Assembly: GCF_007859655.1 (NCBI RefSeq)
Contig: NZ_CP042304.1
Coordinates: 620,001 to 684,000, forward strand
Reading direction: 5' to 3'
From: Devosia ginsengisoli
GTDB taxonomy: Bacteria > Pseudomonadota > Alphaproteobacteria > Rhizobiales > Devosiaceae
Length of the DNA stretch: 64,000 nt
The notes beneath the pieces were generated by a model. The model had not been told where the DNA came from. It saw nothing but the letters and a program-made list of their open reading frames with translations, and did no database searches. The stretch's first letter is position 1; every line of letters starts with the position of its first letter. The position numbers and the translations under genes were made by a program. Positions 54,785 through 63,504 of this stretch are shown piece by piece.

Positions 54785-55303
54785 GCCGAGAATGACGCCT
54801 CGTGGGCACAACGCTGCCCCACGCTCGATGTCATCCCGGCCTTGAGCCGGGATCCATCCCGAGATCGCGCCACAGCCGCAAGGTAGGTGGGCCGCGACCA
54901 CCGACTTATCCATCTTGTCCCCTCCCACCCAACCGCGCGTATCATCCTGCCATCTTCCGGGATACGGGCGGCGCTGCAGCGACGGGCGTCCGGAAGCCAG
55001 CCGGGGGAGTGGAGGTCGCGCTCCGCTCCGGGTCGAGCGGACGAGGCATTCGGGCGGGAGCTACGGTGAACGCTGGGGTCTGCGATCGCGCCGTCCGAGC
55101 AAGTCCCGGCATCCCGAGGCGGCTTCCGTCTCATTTTATTACTCAGAGGCGATAGCCGTCTCGGGGTCCGCCCCTGCCATCCTGGCATGCGACTATCCGA
55201 TAACCGCGTTGCAGGCGGCGCTCGCGCACGCATTCACGCCGCAAATATCATCCATCACCCCAATTCAATTGAGCCCCGCCCCGCCCTCCGGTAACCTCGT
55301 GCC
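54785..55303. other. gene-free region of about 520 bases
   Basis: I see no convincing coding sequence here; open frames on both strands translate to repeat-type sequence (for example GSRLKAGMT) or low-complexity Arg/Pro/Ser. The only structured element is the REP unit at 54833-54853. The 3' end must hold the promoter and leader of the molybdopterin oxidoreductase gene. Confidence 0.6.
54833..54853. repeat. REP-type palindrome, single unit
   Basis: Arms ATCCCGGC (54833-54840) and GCCGGGAT (54846-54853) around CTTGA. The loop is the same as in the pair at 14899-14982 while the arms differ, so it looks like a sister subfamily of the same element. Confidence 0.75.
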
Positions 55304-57403
55304 ATGAACCAGCCCATCGCCATCCGCACCGCCCGCTCGGTCTGCCCGCATGATTGCCCCTCCGCCTGCGCGTTGGATGTGGATATCGTGGACACGCACA
55401 CCATCGGCCGCGTCCGTGGCGCCAAGGACGATCCCTATACGGCCGGCGTCATCTGCGAAAAGGTCGCCCGCTACGCCGAGCGCGTGCATCACCCCGAGCG
55501 TCTGATGCACCCCCTGCGCCGCACCGGCCCGAAAGGCAGCGGCCAGTTCGAGCGGATCACCTGGGATGAAGCGCTGGACGAAATTGCCGCCCGCTTCACC
55601 GCCATCCAGGCCGAGCACGGCGCTGAATCCATCTGGCCCTACTTCTATGCCGGCACGATGGGTCACGTGCAGCGCGACGGCATCGACCGCCTGCGCGCCG
55701 CCAAGGGCTATTCCCGCCAATACGAGACTATCTGCATCGGCACGTCATGGCCGGGCTATATCGCCGGCACCGGCCTGCTCGGCGGCGTCAATCCCGAACA
55801 GATGGCCGAGAGTGACTGCGTTGTCATCTGGGGCACCAATGCCGTGCATACCCAGGTCAACGTGATGACCCACGCCATGCGCGCCCGCAAGGAGCGCGGC
55901 GCCAAAATCGTCGTCATCGACGTCTACGAAACCGCCACCATGGCCCAGGCCGATATGGGCCTCATGCTGCGCCCCGGTACCGATGGCGCCCTTGCCGTCG
56001 CCGTCATGCATGTCCTGCTGCGCGACAATCTCGCCGACCGCGCCTATATGGAAAAATACACCGATTTCAGCCCGGAATTCGAAGCCCATCTGGCCACCCG
56101 CACGCCCGAATGGGCGGCTGAAATCACCGGCCTCAGCGTCGCGCAGATCACCGAATTCGCCCATCTCGTTGGCACCACGCCGCGCAGCTATTTCCGCCTC
56201 GGCTACGGTTTCACCCGCCAGCGCAATGGCTCCACATCAATGCATGCCGCGCTCTGCATTCCCGCCATGACTGGCGCGTGGCAGCATCGCGGCGGCGGCG
56301 CCTTCCACTCCAATTCCGGCACCTGGCAGCTCGATAAATCCGCCATCAATGGCGCCAGGATGCAGAAGGGGGAGCCGCGCTGGCTCGACATGTCCGAGAT
56401 CGGGCCCATCCTCACCGGCGACGCCAAGGCGCTGAAGCATGGCGGCCCGGTCAAGGCCATGATCGTGCAGAACACCAATCCGGCTGCCGTCGCGCCCGAC
56501 CAGACGCTGACCCATCGCGGCTTCGCCCGCGAAGACCTGTTCCTCGTGGTCCACGAGCAGTTCATGACCGAAACGGCCGAATTCGCCGATATCGTCCTGC
56601 CCGCCACCATGTTCCTCGAGCACAACGACTACTACACGCGCGGCGGCCACACCCGCGTCCTCTATGGCCCCGCCGTCATCCAGCGCCCCGGCGAAACCCG
56701 CTCCAATCACGAAGTCATCAACGCCATCGCCCTGCGCCTCGGCCTCGACGACGATATCTTCAAGACCATCGATCGCGATGTCGTCGCTGAAACTTTCCGC
56801 CGCTCCGGCTATCCGGCCTTGGAGGAGGTCGAAAAGACCGGCTTCGTCGATCGCGAGCGTCCCGACGCTGCCGCGCGCTTTGCCGATGGCTTTGCCTGGC
56901 CCGACCGGCGCTTCCGCTTCGCGCCGAACTGGCAGGATGTCGCCGACAGGAAGGGCTATCTCTGGACCTGCGATCCGGCCGAGCTGCCGCGCTTTGCCGA
57001 TCACTGGGCCATCAACGAGCCGACGGATGCCGACCACCCATTCCGCCTCGCCACCAGCCCGGCCCGCGCCTTCCTCAATTCGACCTTCAATGAAACGCCC
57101 GGTAGCCAGAAGCGCGAAGGCGTGCCTTCGCTCTTCATCCACCCCGGTGATGCGGCGCCCTTGGGCATTGTCGATGGCGAATTTGTCGCCGTCGGGAATA
57201 TCAGGGGGTCGGTGGATCTCACCGCCCGCATCCGCACCGGCCTGCCCAGGGGCGTCGTCATTGCCGAGGGCCTCCACCAGAACAAGGCGCATCGCAAGGG
57301 CAAGGGCATCAACACCCTCACCAACGCCACCCCCGCCCCGCCCTTCGGCGGCGCCACATTCCACGATGCAGCAGTCTGGGTCAGGCGGGCGGACACCCAG
57401 TAG
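55304..57403 (+). CDS. molybdopterin (bis-MGD) oxidoreductase with one Fe-S cluster
   Basis: 699 aa. An N-terminal 4Fe-4S motif (SVCPHDCPSACALDVDI with the fourth Cys in GVICEKV) is followed by the molybdopterin oxidoreductase core (WDEALDEIAARF, GTNAVHTQVNVM, RLGYGFTRQRNG) and the C-terminal MGD-binding domain (LATSPARAFLNSTFNETPGSQKREG). It belongs to the DMSO reductase superfamily. No Tat signal is seen, so it is probably cytoplasmic. No electron-transfer subunit lies next to it, and the substrate cannot be told. Confidence 0.9.
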   Translation: MNQPIAIRTARSVCPHDCPSACALDVDIVDTHTIGRVRGAKDDPYTAGVICEKVARYAERVHHPERLMHPLRRTGPKGSGQFERITWDEALDEIAARFTAIQAEHGAESIWPYFYAGTMGHVQRDGIDRLRAAKGYSRQYETICIGTSWPGYIAGTGLLGGVNPEQMAESDCVVIWGTNAVHTQVNVMTHAMRARKERGAKIVVIDVYETATMAQADMGLMLRPGTDGALAVAVMHVLLRDNLADRAYMEKYTDFSPEFEAHLATRTPEWAAEITGLSVAQITEFAHLVGTTPRSYFRLGYGFTRQRNGSTSMHAALCIPAMTGAWQHRGGGAFHSNSGTWQLDKSAINGARMQKGEPRWLDMSEIGPILTGDAKALKHGGPVKAMIVQNTNPAAVAPDQTLTHRGFAREDLFLVVHEQFMTETAEFADIVLPATMFLEHNDYYTRGGHTRVLYGPAVIQRPGETRSNHEVINAIALRLGLDDDIFKTIDRDVVAETFRRSGYPALEEVEKTGFVDRERPDAAARFADGFAWPDRRFRFAPNWQDVADRKGYLWTCDPAELPRFADHWAINEPTDADHPFRLATSPARAFLNSTFNETPGSQKREGVPSLFIHPGDAAPLGIVDGEFVAVGNIRGSVDLTARIRTGLPRGVVIAEGLHQNKAHRKGKGINTLTNATPAPPFGGATFHDAAVWVRRADTQ

Positions 57404-57449
57404 CCCTCATGGTGAGGTGCGCTTCTTTAGCGCCTCGAACCACGAGGGC
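57403..57449 (+). repeat. dispersed palindrome family A, copy 4 (with extra inner stem)
   Basis: Arms GCCCTCATGG (57403-57412) and CCACGAGGGC (57440-57449). The usual 13-base loop is replaced by one that itself folds (GAGGTGCGC / GCGCCTC around TTCTTTA). It starts at the last base of the molybdopterin gene stop codon, between two convergent genes. Confidence 0.8.
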
Positions 57450-57455
57450 GTGGCA

Positions 57456-58226
57456 CTAGGCGAGGTAAGCACCCCAAAAGAAATACCCGGTCATGATGAC
57501 CCCATATACAATCACCGCCGAGCGTATCCACTGCGTCGGAATTCGATGGGCATTCTTCGCCGCGACATAACCACCAATGGTCACCCCCACCAGCGCAATG
57601 GAGCCATGATACCAGTCGATCGACCCGCTCAGCGCAAACCGGGCCACGGCCACCACCGCCACGATGCTCGACACATAGAGCTTGAGCCCGTTCATGGCAT
57701 GGATATCGCTCATCCCCGCCGTTGCGAGGAACGCCAGCAGGAGAATGCCCAGCCCGGCATTGAAGAACCCGCCATAGATGCAGACCCCGGCCAGGAATGC
57801 CATCAGCAGCACACTGCCCAACGCCTTCATGCCGCGCCCGCCGCCGCTCCTGGCCGCCACGAAGCCGTTGATCTGGTTGCCGAAGACGAACAGCAGCACG
57901 GCAAAAGCCATCAGCCAAGGCACGACCAGGTCGAACAACTCGTCCGACACCACCAGCAGCAGTTCCGCCCCGACATAGCCGAACACCGCCGCAATGATGC
58001 CATAGAGCACCAGCCGGTCCTTGTACGGCGCCATGGCATGCCAATAGCCCGCGGCCCCGCTCGCATAGCCGGGTAGGGCGGCGTAGGTGTTCGACGCATT
58101 GGCGATGACGGGGGGTATGCCGACAAACAGCAACGCCGGAAACACGATGAACGAGCCGCCACCAGCAAGCGAATTCACCGCTCCGCCCAACAGGCCGGCA
58201 ATCAGCAGGAACAGCGTCTCGATCAT
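57456..58226 (-). CDS. TSUP (TauE/SafE) family membrane transporter
   Basis: 256 aa from the ATG at 58224-58226; the frame is open upstream but the family starts here (MIETLFLLIAGLLGGAVNSLAGGGSFIVFPALLFVGIPPVIANASNTYAALPGY). Eight membrane helices are predicted. The AGGGSF motif in the first helix and its repeat-like copy around FFNAGLGILLLAFLATAG are typical. Members export or import sulfur compounds or small anions; the substrate is unknown. Convergent with the molybdopterin enzyme gene. Confidence 0.9.
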   Translation of the reverse strand: MIETLFLLIAGLLGGAVNSLAGGGSFIVFPALLFVGIPPVIANASNTYAALPGYASGAAGYWHAMAPYKDRLVLYGIIAAVFGYVGAELLLVVSDELFDLVVPWLMAFAVLLFVFGNQINGFVAARSGGGRGMKALGSVLLMAFLAGVCIYGGFFNAGLGILLLAFLATAGMSDIHAMNGLKLYVSSIVAVVAVARFALSGSIDWYHGSIALVGVTIGGYVAAKNAHRIPTQWIRSAVIVYGVIMTGYFFWGAYLA

Positions 58227-58528
58227 CGATATCCCCAATATGAGCGACACAGGCTGCATACGCCGTGGGCAAGGCGTGGCCCAACGCATTTGTCTGATCG
58301 CCCCATCACCGGGATTGATCGCATACCCGCCATGCCGTTGACAAAAGCCACCCTCACGCGCATATCCCACTCAGGTCGCTGGCACCCGCCGCTCGCCGGA
58401 AGCAATTCCGATGGTGAAGTCCAGTCTCCGAGCAGAAGAACGAACCATTGGTTCATCTTTGCAAGGCGCATCATGGCAAAGCGAGCCCCCATGGAACAGT
58501 CGCCTCATTGCAGATGAGAGGACCTATC
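58227..58528. other. 302-base gap with one perfect short palindrome
   Basis: Divergent promoter region of the TSUP transporter and the glyoxalase-superfamily gene. The only visible element is GAACCATTGGTTC (58442-58454), a 13-base perfect palindrome 75-87 bases before the glyoxalase-superfamily start, which could be an operator. No gene. Confidence 0.4.
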
Positions 58529-58969
58529 ATGTCGTTTTCACTCGATACCCCTTCCGCCCAGACTCTCAAAGCCGAAGCCAGGGACCTGCGCCAGCAGCGC
58601 GCCACTCTCGGCGAAACCCTGTCGCATGGCGCCGCCCTCGAACAGGTCGCCCGCGCCCATGGCTATCGGGACTGGAACACCGCCCGTGCTGCCCTGCCGG
58701 ATCGCGTCGTCGCGCCCTGGCAGGTCGGGATGCGCGTCAAGGGTCTCTATCTCGATCAGCCCTTTGCCGGCATGCTGATCGGTGTCCAACTCCTCGGCAA
58801 CATGCAGAGCTACACCGTGACCATCCAGTTCGATACCCCGGTGAACGTCACGCCGACCTTCATGTTCGCCGCCTTGCGCCACCGCGTGGTCTCGACCGTG
58901 GATATCCACGGCATTTCCAGCGCGACGCGCGGCAATGGTAACCCGCAGATGGTCCTGCGGCGGGCCTGA
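58529..58969 (+). CDS. glyoxalase-superfamily (PF20066-type) protein
   Basis: 146 aa from the ATG at 58529 (MSFSLDTPSAQTLKAEARDLRQQRATLGETLSHGAALEQVARAHGYRDWNTARAA). This N-terminal block of about 55 residues is the recognisable part and is called Glyoxalase-related in Pfam-type annotation; the rest is a small beta-rich domain. The actual chemistry is not established. It has GAGAGGA upstream and no close partner. Confidence 0.75.
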   Translation: MSFSLDTPSAQTLKAEARDLRQQRATLGETLSHGAALEQVARAHGYRDWNTARAALPDRVVAPWQVGMRVKGLYLDQPFAGMLIGVQLLGNMQSYTVTIQFDTPVNVTPTFMFAALRHRVVSTVDIHGISSATRGNGNPQMVLRRA

Positions 58970-59067
58970 CCATGACAATGATTGCGGGCAAGGCGGCGTC
59001 AGGTCGCCTTGCCTTTCATCGTAAGGTGCCGATATATGATGCGACGTCAATCTAACGGAAGCCGGCA

Positions 59068-59766
59068 ATGACCACCCAGACCAAGCCGATCGAGGCCTAT
59101 TCCCTGCCCACGCCAAATGGGCAGAAAGTCCACATCATGCTCGAAGAGCTCGGCGTCCCGTGGAATTACCACCGTATCGATATCGGCAAGGGCGAGCAGT
59201 TTACCCCCGAATTCCTGGCCATTTCGCCCAATAACAAGATCCCGGCCATCGTTGACCCGGAAGGGCCGGGGGGTGAACCGATCTCGATCTTCGAATCCGG
59301 CGCCATCCTCAAATATCTCGGCCTGAAATTCGGCAAGCTCTATCCCACCGACCTGCGCCAGCAGGTCAAGGTCGATGAATGGTTGTTCTGGCAGGTCGGC
59401 GGCTTCGGTCCCATGCTGGGCCAGAACAATCATTTCAACGTCTACGCGCCCGAGAAAATCCCCTACGCCCAGAAGCGCTACACCGATGAAACTCATCGCC
59501 TGTTCCGCGTGCTGAACACCCAGCTCGCAGGCCGGGATTACATTGCCGGTGACTACTCCATCGCCGACATCGCCTCCATCGGCTGGGCCCAAAGCTGGGA
59601 GCGCTACGGCATTTCCAAGGCCGAAATGCCCAACTTCGCCGCCTGGATCGAGCGTCTCAACGCCCGTCCGGCCGTCGAGCGCGGCCTGAACTGGGGCAAG
59701 GACACGCCGCAGAAGAGCCTTGCCGACGACAAGGATGCCCAGAAGGTCCTGTTCAACCAGCGCTGA
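59068..59766 (+). CDS. glutathione S-transferase (YfcG/YghU-like)
   Basis: 232 aa. The thioredoxin-like N-domain (IEAYSLPTPNGQKVHIMLEELGVPWNYH, with the Thr-Pro-Asn-Gly region used by this class) and the IFESGAILKYLG Ser/Glu glutathione contacts are present; the helical C-domain is RLFRVLNTQLAGRDYIAGDYSIADIASIGW. YfcG-type enzymes have disulfide reductase rather than transferase activity. Single gene, convergent with the DUF2147 gene. Confidence 0.93.
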   Translation: MTTQTKPIEAYSLPTPNGQKVHIMLEELGVPWNYHRIDIGKGEQFTPEFLAISPNNKIPAIVDPEGPGGEPISIFESGAILKYLGLKFGKLYPTDLRQQVKVDEWLFWQVGGFGPMLGQNNHFNVYAPEKIPYAQKRYTDETHRLFRVLNTQLAGRDYIAGDYSIADIASIGWAQSWERYGISKAEMPNFAAWIERLNARPAVERGLNWGKDTPQKSLADDKDAQKVLFNQR

Positions 59767-59770
59767 TCGG

Positions 59771-60295
59771 TTACTCGGCCACGGGTTCGGGGATCACCCG
59801 GACCCAGTCCTGCCCCTGGCAGATGATGTTGTAGAGCACGCAGCCATTGAGCCGGATCAGGTCCGGCCCCAGCATCTCGACATAGCCCGAATAGGTATTG
59901 CCATCCTCGGGATTGTAGATCGCCCCATCATAGACATGCGGCTTCTGGCTAGGCAGCAAAGTCAGGATTTGCAGCCCCAGCATCGGCCGGCTCCGCAGCG
60001 CGGGGTCGGGGTTGCGGACGTCGGGAAAGCTTTCCACGGGCATCGCCATGGCCGCGGCATATTCCTCCTCCGTCAATCCCTCGCGCGGCACCACGATCTT
60101 GCTGAGCGTGCCGCAAAAGCCCTCCGGGCACAGCGCGATGGTGATTTCGGACAGCTCCAGCGTCTGCCAGATGCCCTCGATCGGATCGAGAATGCGGTTG
60201 GGGTCAGGCGCGAAGGGTTCCTGGGCATTGGCACCCGCCATGCCGGCCAGGATCACGCCCGCGCCGATACAAAGTCTCAAGCCGCCGTTTGCCAT
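59771..60295 (-). CDS. DUF2147 family secreted protein
   Basis: 174 aa from the ATG at 60293-60295. A signal peptide (MANGGLRLCIGAGVILAGMAGANAQ) precedes the DUF2147 domain: GIWQTLELSEITIALCPEGFCGTLSKIV at the N-side and GAIYNPEDGNTYSGYVEMLGPDLIRLNGCVLYNIICQGQDWVRV at the C-side. The family is probably a periplasmic lipocalin-like beta-barrel of unknown ligand. The Cys residues could form disulfides. Confidence 0.88.
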   Translation of the reverse strand: MANGGLRLCIGAGVILAGMAGANAQEPFAPDPNRILDPIEGIWQTLELSEITIALCPEGFCGTLSKIVVPREGLTEEEYAAAMAMPVESFPDVRNPDPALRSRPMLGLQILTLLPSQKPHVYDGAIYNPEDGNTYSGYVEMLGPDLIRLNGCVLYNIICQGQDWVRVIPEPVAE

Positions 60296-60460
60296 GCGCT
60301 CCACCTGCCGCCGGAGGGTCAATCGCGATTCGTCGCGCCACACGATCTAGCCGCCATTCGTGGCGGCCATAAAGCAAATACCGTAACAATCGCACCGCGC
60401 GGCATGCTGGGCCAAAAACCGCTTGCCTTCGCAACCCCCGCCCGCTATCCACCCCCTGCC

Positions 60461-60551
60461 GGAGAGGTGGCCGAGTGGTCGAAGGCACGCCCCTGCTAAG
60501 GGCGCAGGGCTCTAAAGGTCCTCGTGGGTTCGAATCCCATCCTCTCCGCCA
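60461..60551 (+). tRNA. tRNA-Ser (anticodon GCT)
   Basis: A complete tRNA: acceptor arms GGAGAGG (60461-60467) / CCTCTCC (60541-60547), D-arm TGGCCGAGTGGTCGAAGGCA, anticodon loop CTGCTAA with GCT, a long class II variable arm and T-arm GTGGGTTCGAATCCCAT. Discriminator G and an encoded CCA follow. It reads serine AGC/AGU codons. Confidence 0.97.
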
Positions 60552-61723
60552 TCCCCCCAAATATCAGCGGTCGCTGCGCGGATATCGGCAATCAGGTCAC
60601 GCTGCGCGCTGGTAGGCACCCAGTCGGCGCGGAAGGTCAGCCCGATGGGCCGCGTCGTGTCCGGCAATCGGGCGGGCAGGCGCACGACCATGCCCTGCAG
60701 CAGATCGGAGCGGATTTGCAGCCCCGAAATGAAACCGAGATGATCCGTCACCTGAAGGAGTTCGCGCATCAGCACCATCGACCCTGTCTCGACTAGGCTG
60801 CTGGGGCGGTTTGGTGCCGAAAATACCTTTTCGAACATGTTTCGCGCCGGTGTGCCTGGGATATTGACCACCCAGGGGAAGCTGGTCAGCTGCGCTGGTT
60901 TCAGATCGGCTTCGTCCAGCAACGGATGTTCCGGCCGGCACACCACGATCAACTCGTCTTCGAATAGCGCCTCCTGCACGACCTCACCGGCGGGCGGGGG
61001 AATGCGCATGGCGCCGAGCAGGAAATCCACCTCGCCGCGCCGCAATCCAGCGATCAGGTCGTCATAGGGCCCGTCCAGGGCCTGGATGGGCAGGTTGGCA
61101 CGGCGCCGGCGGAAGCGGGCAATGGCATCGGGCAGGATGGACGACCGCGACAGCGGCATGGCGCCAACGACGATCCGCCCCACCTCGCGACCGGAAAGCT
61201 CGCCCAGTTCAGCCTCCGCCTGATAAATTTCGGCAAAGGCCAGTTGCACCGCCTGGGCCAGCCGCAACGCCGGCCGCGTGGCATGCATGCCGCGGGACGA
61301 ACGTTCGAACAGCTGCCGTCCCGCATCCTTTTCGAGGTCACTGATGGAGCGGTGGACGCTGGGTTGGGCCAGGCCGAGCTTCCTCGCGGCCAAGGTGAAG
61401 TTTTCCGTTTCGACCGCAGCGGCCAACGCAGTCAATTGCGAGGATGTGGCGGTCAGGTGCAGGCGAGGGGAGAGATCGCCCAGTGTCGGGTCGAGCAGCG
61501 CAAAGGCGCGCCGCACGCGGTTGGCCAGCAGGCCCCCGGCCGCAGTCACCAGCAATCCCTGCGGACTGCGATCGAAGAGCTTGCTGCTGAAATGCTCTTC
61601 CAGTTTGCGGATGGATTGGGTTGCGGCTGGCTGTGAGACTGAGCAAAGGCCGGCTGCCTGGGAGATCGATCCGCTATCGACAGCGGCGAGGAATACACGG
61701 AGATGCCGCAGATTTGGCTTCAT
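60512..61723 (-). CDS. LysR-type regulator with two tandem DNA-binding domains
   Basis: 403 aa from the ATG at 61721-61723 (an ATG at 61762 is also possible). Two LysR-type helix-turn-helix heads follow each other: residues 1-60 (LRHLRVFLAAVDSGSISQAAGLCSVSQPAATQSIRKLEE) and about 78-135 (LTALAAAVETENFTLAARKLGLAQPSVHRSISDLEK). A single substrate-binding domain follows (about 155-385). LysR proteins usually have one head and about 300 aa. It lies 73 bases after galD on the same strand, so it probably regulates this operon. Its last codons (EDGIRTHEDL) are antisense to the tRNA-Ser gene. Confidence 0.88.
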   Translation of the reverse strand: MKPNLRHLRVFLAAVDSGSISQAAGLCSVSQPAATQSIRKLEEHFSSKLFDRSPQGLLVTAAGGLLANRVRRAFALLDPTLGDLSPRLHLTATSSQLTALAAAVETENFTLAARKLGLAQPSVHRSISDLEKDAGRQLFERSSRGMHATRPALRLAQAVQLAFAEIYQAEAELGELSGREVGRIVVGAMPLSRSSILPDAIARFRRRRANLPIQALDGPYDDLIAGLRRGEVDFLLGAMRIPPPAGEVVQEALFEDELIVVCRPEHPLLDEADLKPAQLTSFPWVVNIPGTPARNMFEKVFSAPNRPSSLVETGSMVLMRELLQVTDHLGFISGLQIRSDLLQGMVVRLPARLPDTTRPIGLTFRADWVPTSAQRDLIADIRAATADIWGDGGEDGIRTHEDL

Positions 61724-61796
61724 CTCCGTCGCCCGCCCTTGCCATGCCTGATTGTGCGACATCATAGGCTTTGTGCGCTGCCTGGTCCACGCGGTC

Positions 61797-62840
61797 CTAG
61801 AACACGAACCCGTCGAACAGCTTGCGTGCCGTGCGCAACACGGCCGCATTGGTCACCACACCGTTCACGACGCTGGCGATGACGCTCATCTCGCCGGTCG
61901 GGTGCTCCACCGAAATCAGCTTCTCTTCGCCATCGGGCACCTTGGCCAGTTCGGCGGCTGGGCCCTCGGGCAACAGGCATGCCGTGGCGACACTGACCGC
62001 GCCGAGTACGCCGATGGCATCGTGGCAGCGATGGGGAATGAAGGTGCGGGTGGAGATGGCGCCGCCCGCCACTGATGCCGAGACCATGGTCATCTTGGGC
62101 ACCGAACTCTTGGTCACGTCACCGAGATTCATCAGCGGCCCTGCCTTGAGGCGGATGGCTTCGAGTTTTTCGCGCAAAGCCGCGTTGGCCTCCAGCGTCT
62201 GTGGGCTTTCATTGCCTGATATGCCAAGATCGGCGGCCCGCATGACGACGCAGGGCATGCCATTGTCGATCAGCGTGCAGTCCACGCCCTCGATCACATC
62301 CACCGCCTTGCCCGTCGGCAGCAATGCGCCGCAGCTTGAGCCGGCCGTATCGGCAAAGGTGATGGGAATGGGCGCAGCGGTGCCGGGCACGCCATCGATG
62401 CGCGCTTCGCCGTCATAGGTGACTTTTCCGCCCGGCGTTTCGACACGCGCCTCTGCCACCTGGCTGGTATTTTCCATGAAGATGCGGACCACGGTTTGCC
62501 CATCCCTGGCTTCAACCAGCCCGCGCTCTATGGTGAAGGGACCGACGCCGGCTAGGATATTGCCGCAATTCTGCTGGTCGGTAACCGTGGGCTGGTCGAC
62601 GAAAACTTGCAGGAACAGGTAATCGACATCGATGCCTGGGCGCTTGGAGCGCTGCACCACCGCGACCTTGGAGGTCAGCGGATTGGCGCCGCCCATGCCG
62701 TCGATCTGCCGCGGATCGGGCGAGCCCATGATGCGCAGCAGGAAGGCGTCGCGGTCCTCCGGCAGGTCTTCGGCCAGGAAGTACCCGCCCTTGGACGTAC
62801 CGCCCCGCATCCACATGCAGGGGACGCCGGGACTAGACAT
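61797..62840 (-). CDS. galD: 4-oxalomesaconate tautomerase (PrpF/GalD family)
   Basis: 347 aa. The PrpF/diaminopimelate epimerase-like fold: [20 protein letters not shown] at the start with the catalytic-type Cys, [37 protein letters not shown] and VPKMTMVSA. GalD-type enzymes convert the keto and enol forms of 4-oxalomesaconate in gallate or protocatechuate 4,5-cleavage. The adjacent aldolase and PIG-L hydratase genes support that role over the 2-methylaconitate isomerase role of PrpF. It overlaps the aldolase gene by 8 bases. Confidence 0.88.
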   Translation of the reverse strand: MSSPGVPCMWMRGGTSKGGYFLAEDLPEDRDAFLLRIMGSPDPRQIDGMGGANPLTSKVAVVQRSKRPGIDVDYLFLQVFVDQPTVTDQQNCGNILAGVGPFTIERGLVEARDGQTVVRIFMENTSQVAEARVETPGGKVTYDGEARIDGVPGTAAPIPITFADTAGSSCGALLPTGKAVDVIEGVDCTLIDNGMPCVVMRAADLGISGNESPQTLEANAALREKLEAIRLKAGPLMNLGDVTKSSVPKMTMVSASVAGGAISTRTFIPHRCHDAIGVLGAVSVATACLLPEGPAAELAKVPDGEEKLISVEHPTGEMSVIASVVNGVVTNAAVLRTARKLFDGFVF

Positions 62841-63504
62841 ATTTCAGCCCCTTCTCGGCCAGCTTCTCGCGCATCTTGTAGATATCGAGGCCCAACTCCC
62901 CCGCGGCAAGCCGCTTGCGCTTGTCCTCCTCGGCGGCGACGCGCGCCTCGGCCTTCTGCGCTACGGCCTCCGCCTCTTCGCGGCGTACCACGCAGACACC
63001 GTCGTCATCGGCCACGATGACATCGCCGGGGTTGATCAGTGCGCCGGCGCAGACCACAGGCACGTTCACCGAGCCCAGCGTTTCCTTGACCGTGCCCTGC
63101 GCGAAAATGGCCTTGGACCAGACCGGGAATTTCATTGCCGCAAGGTCGGCCACATCGCGCACGCCCGCATCGATGATGAAGCCTTTGCAACCGCGTGCCT
63201 GTGCCGAAGTGGCCAGCAGGTCGCCAAAATACCCGTCTTCGCTGGGACTGGTCGGGGCCAGCACCATGATGTCGCCCGCCTTGAGCTGCTCGATGGCAAC
63301 ATGAACCATCCAGTTATCGCCGGGAGGCGCCGAAATGGTCACCGCGCTGGCCGCCAGCCGTGCGCCCGCATAGATCGGCCGCATATGGCTGGCCAGCAGC
63401 CCCTTGCGCCCCTGCGCCTCGTGTACGGTAGCGACGCCACAGGCGGCAAGGCGCTCGACGACAGCAGGGTCAGCCCGCTCGATATTCTGGACAACGACGC
63501 TCAT
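62833..63504 (-). CDS. ligK: 4-carboxy-4-hydroxy-2-oxoadipate aldolase (RraA-like fold)
   Basis: 223 aa from the ATG at 63502-63504, whose A overlaps the hydratase stop; a GTG at 63507 is also possible. The RraA/HMG aldolase fold carries [15 protein letters not shown], the metal/pyruvate-site [28 protein letters not shown] with the catalytic Arg and Asp, and [22 protein letters not shown]. LigK/GalC/ProA-type enzymes split the product into pyruvate and oxaloacetate; the C-terminal helical tail is typical. Confidence 0.87.
   Translation of the reverse strand: MSVVVQNIERADPAVVERLAACGVATVHEAQGRKGLLASHMRPIYAGARLAASAVTISAPPGDNWMVHVAIEQLKAGDIMVLAPTSPSEDGYFGDLLATSAQARGCKGFIIDAGVRDVADLAAMKFPVWSKAIFAQGTVKETLGSVNVPVVCAGALINPGDVIVADDDGVCVVRREEAEAVAQKAEARVAAEEDKRKRLAAGELGLDIYKMREKLAEKGLKYV

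Noticed and set aside
54385..55233. Minus-strand open frame of 282 codons across the 54785-55303 gap
   Set aside because: Half of it is antisense to the membrane-protein gene and the rest runs through a REP unit (GSRLKAGMT); no domain or ribosome-binding site.
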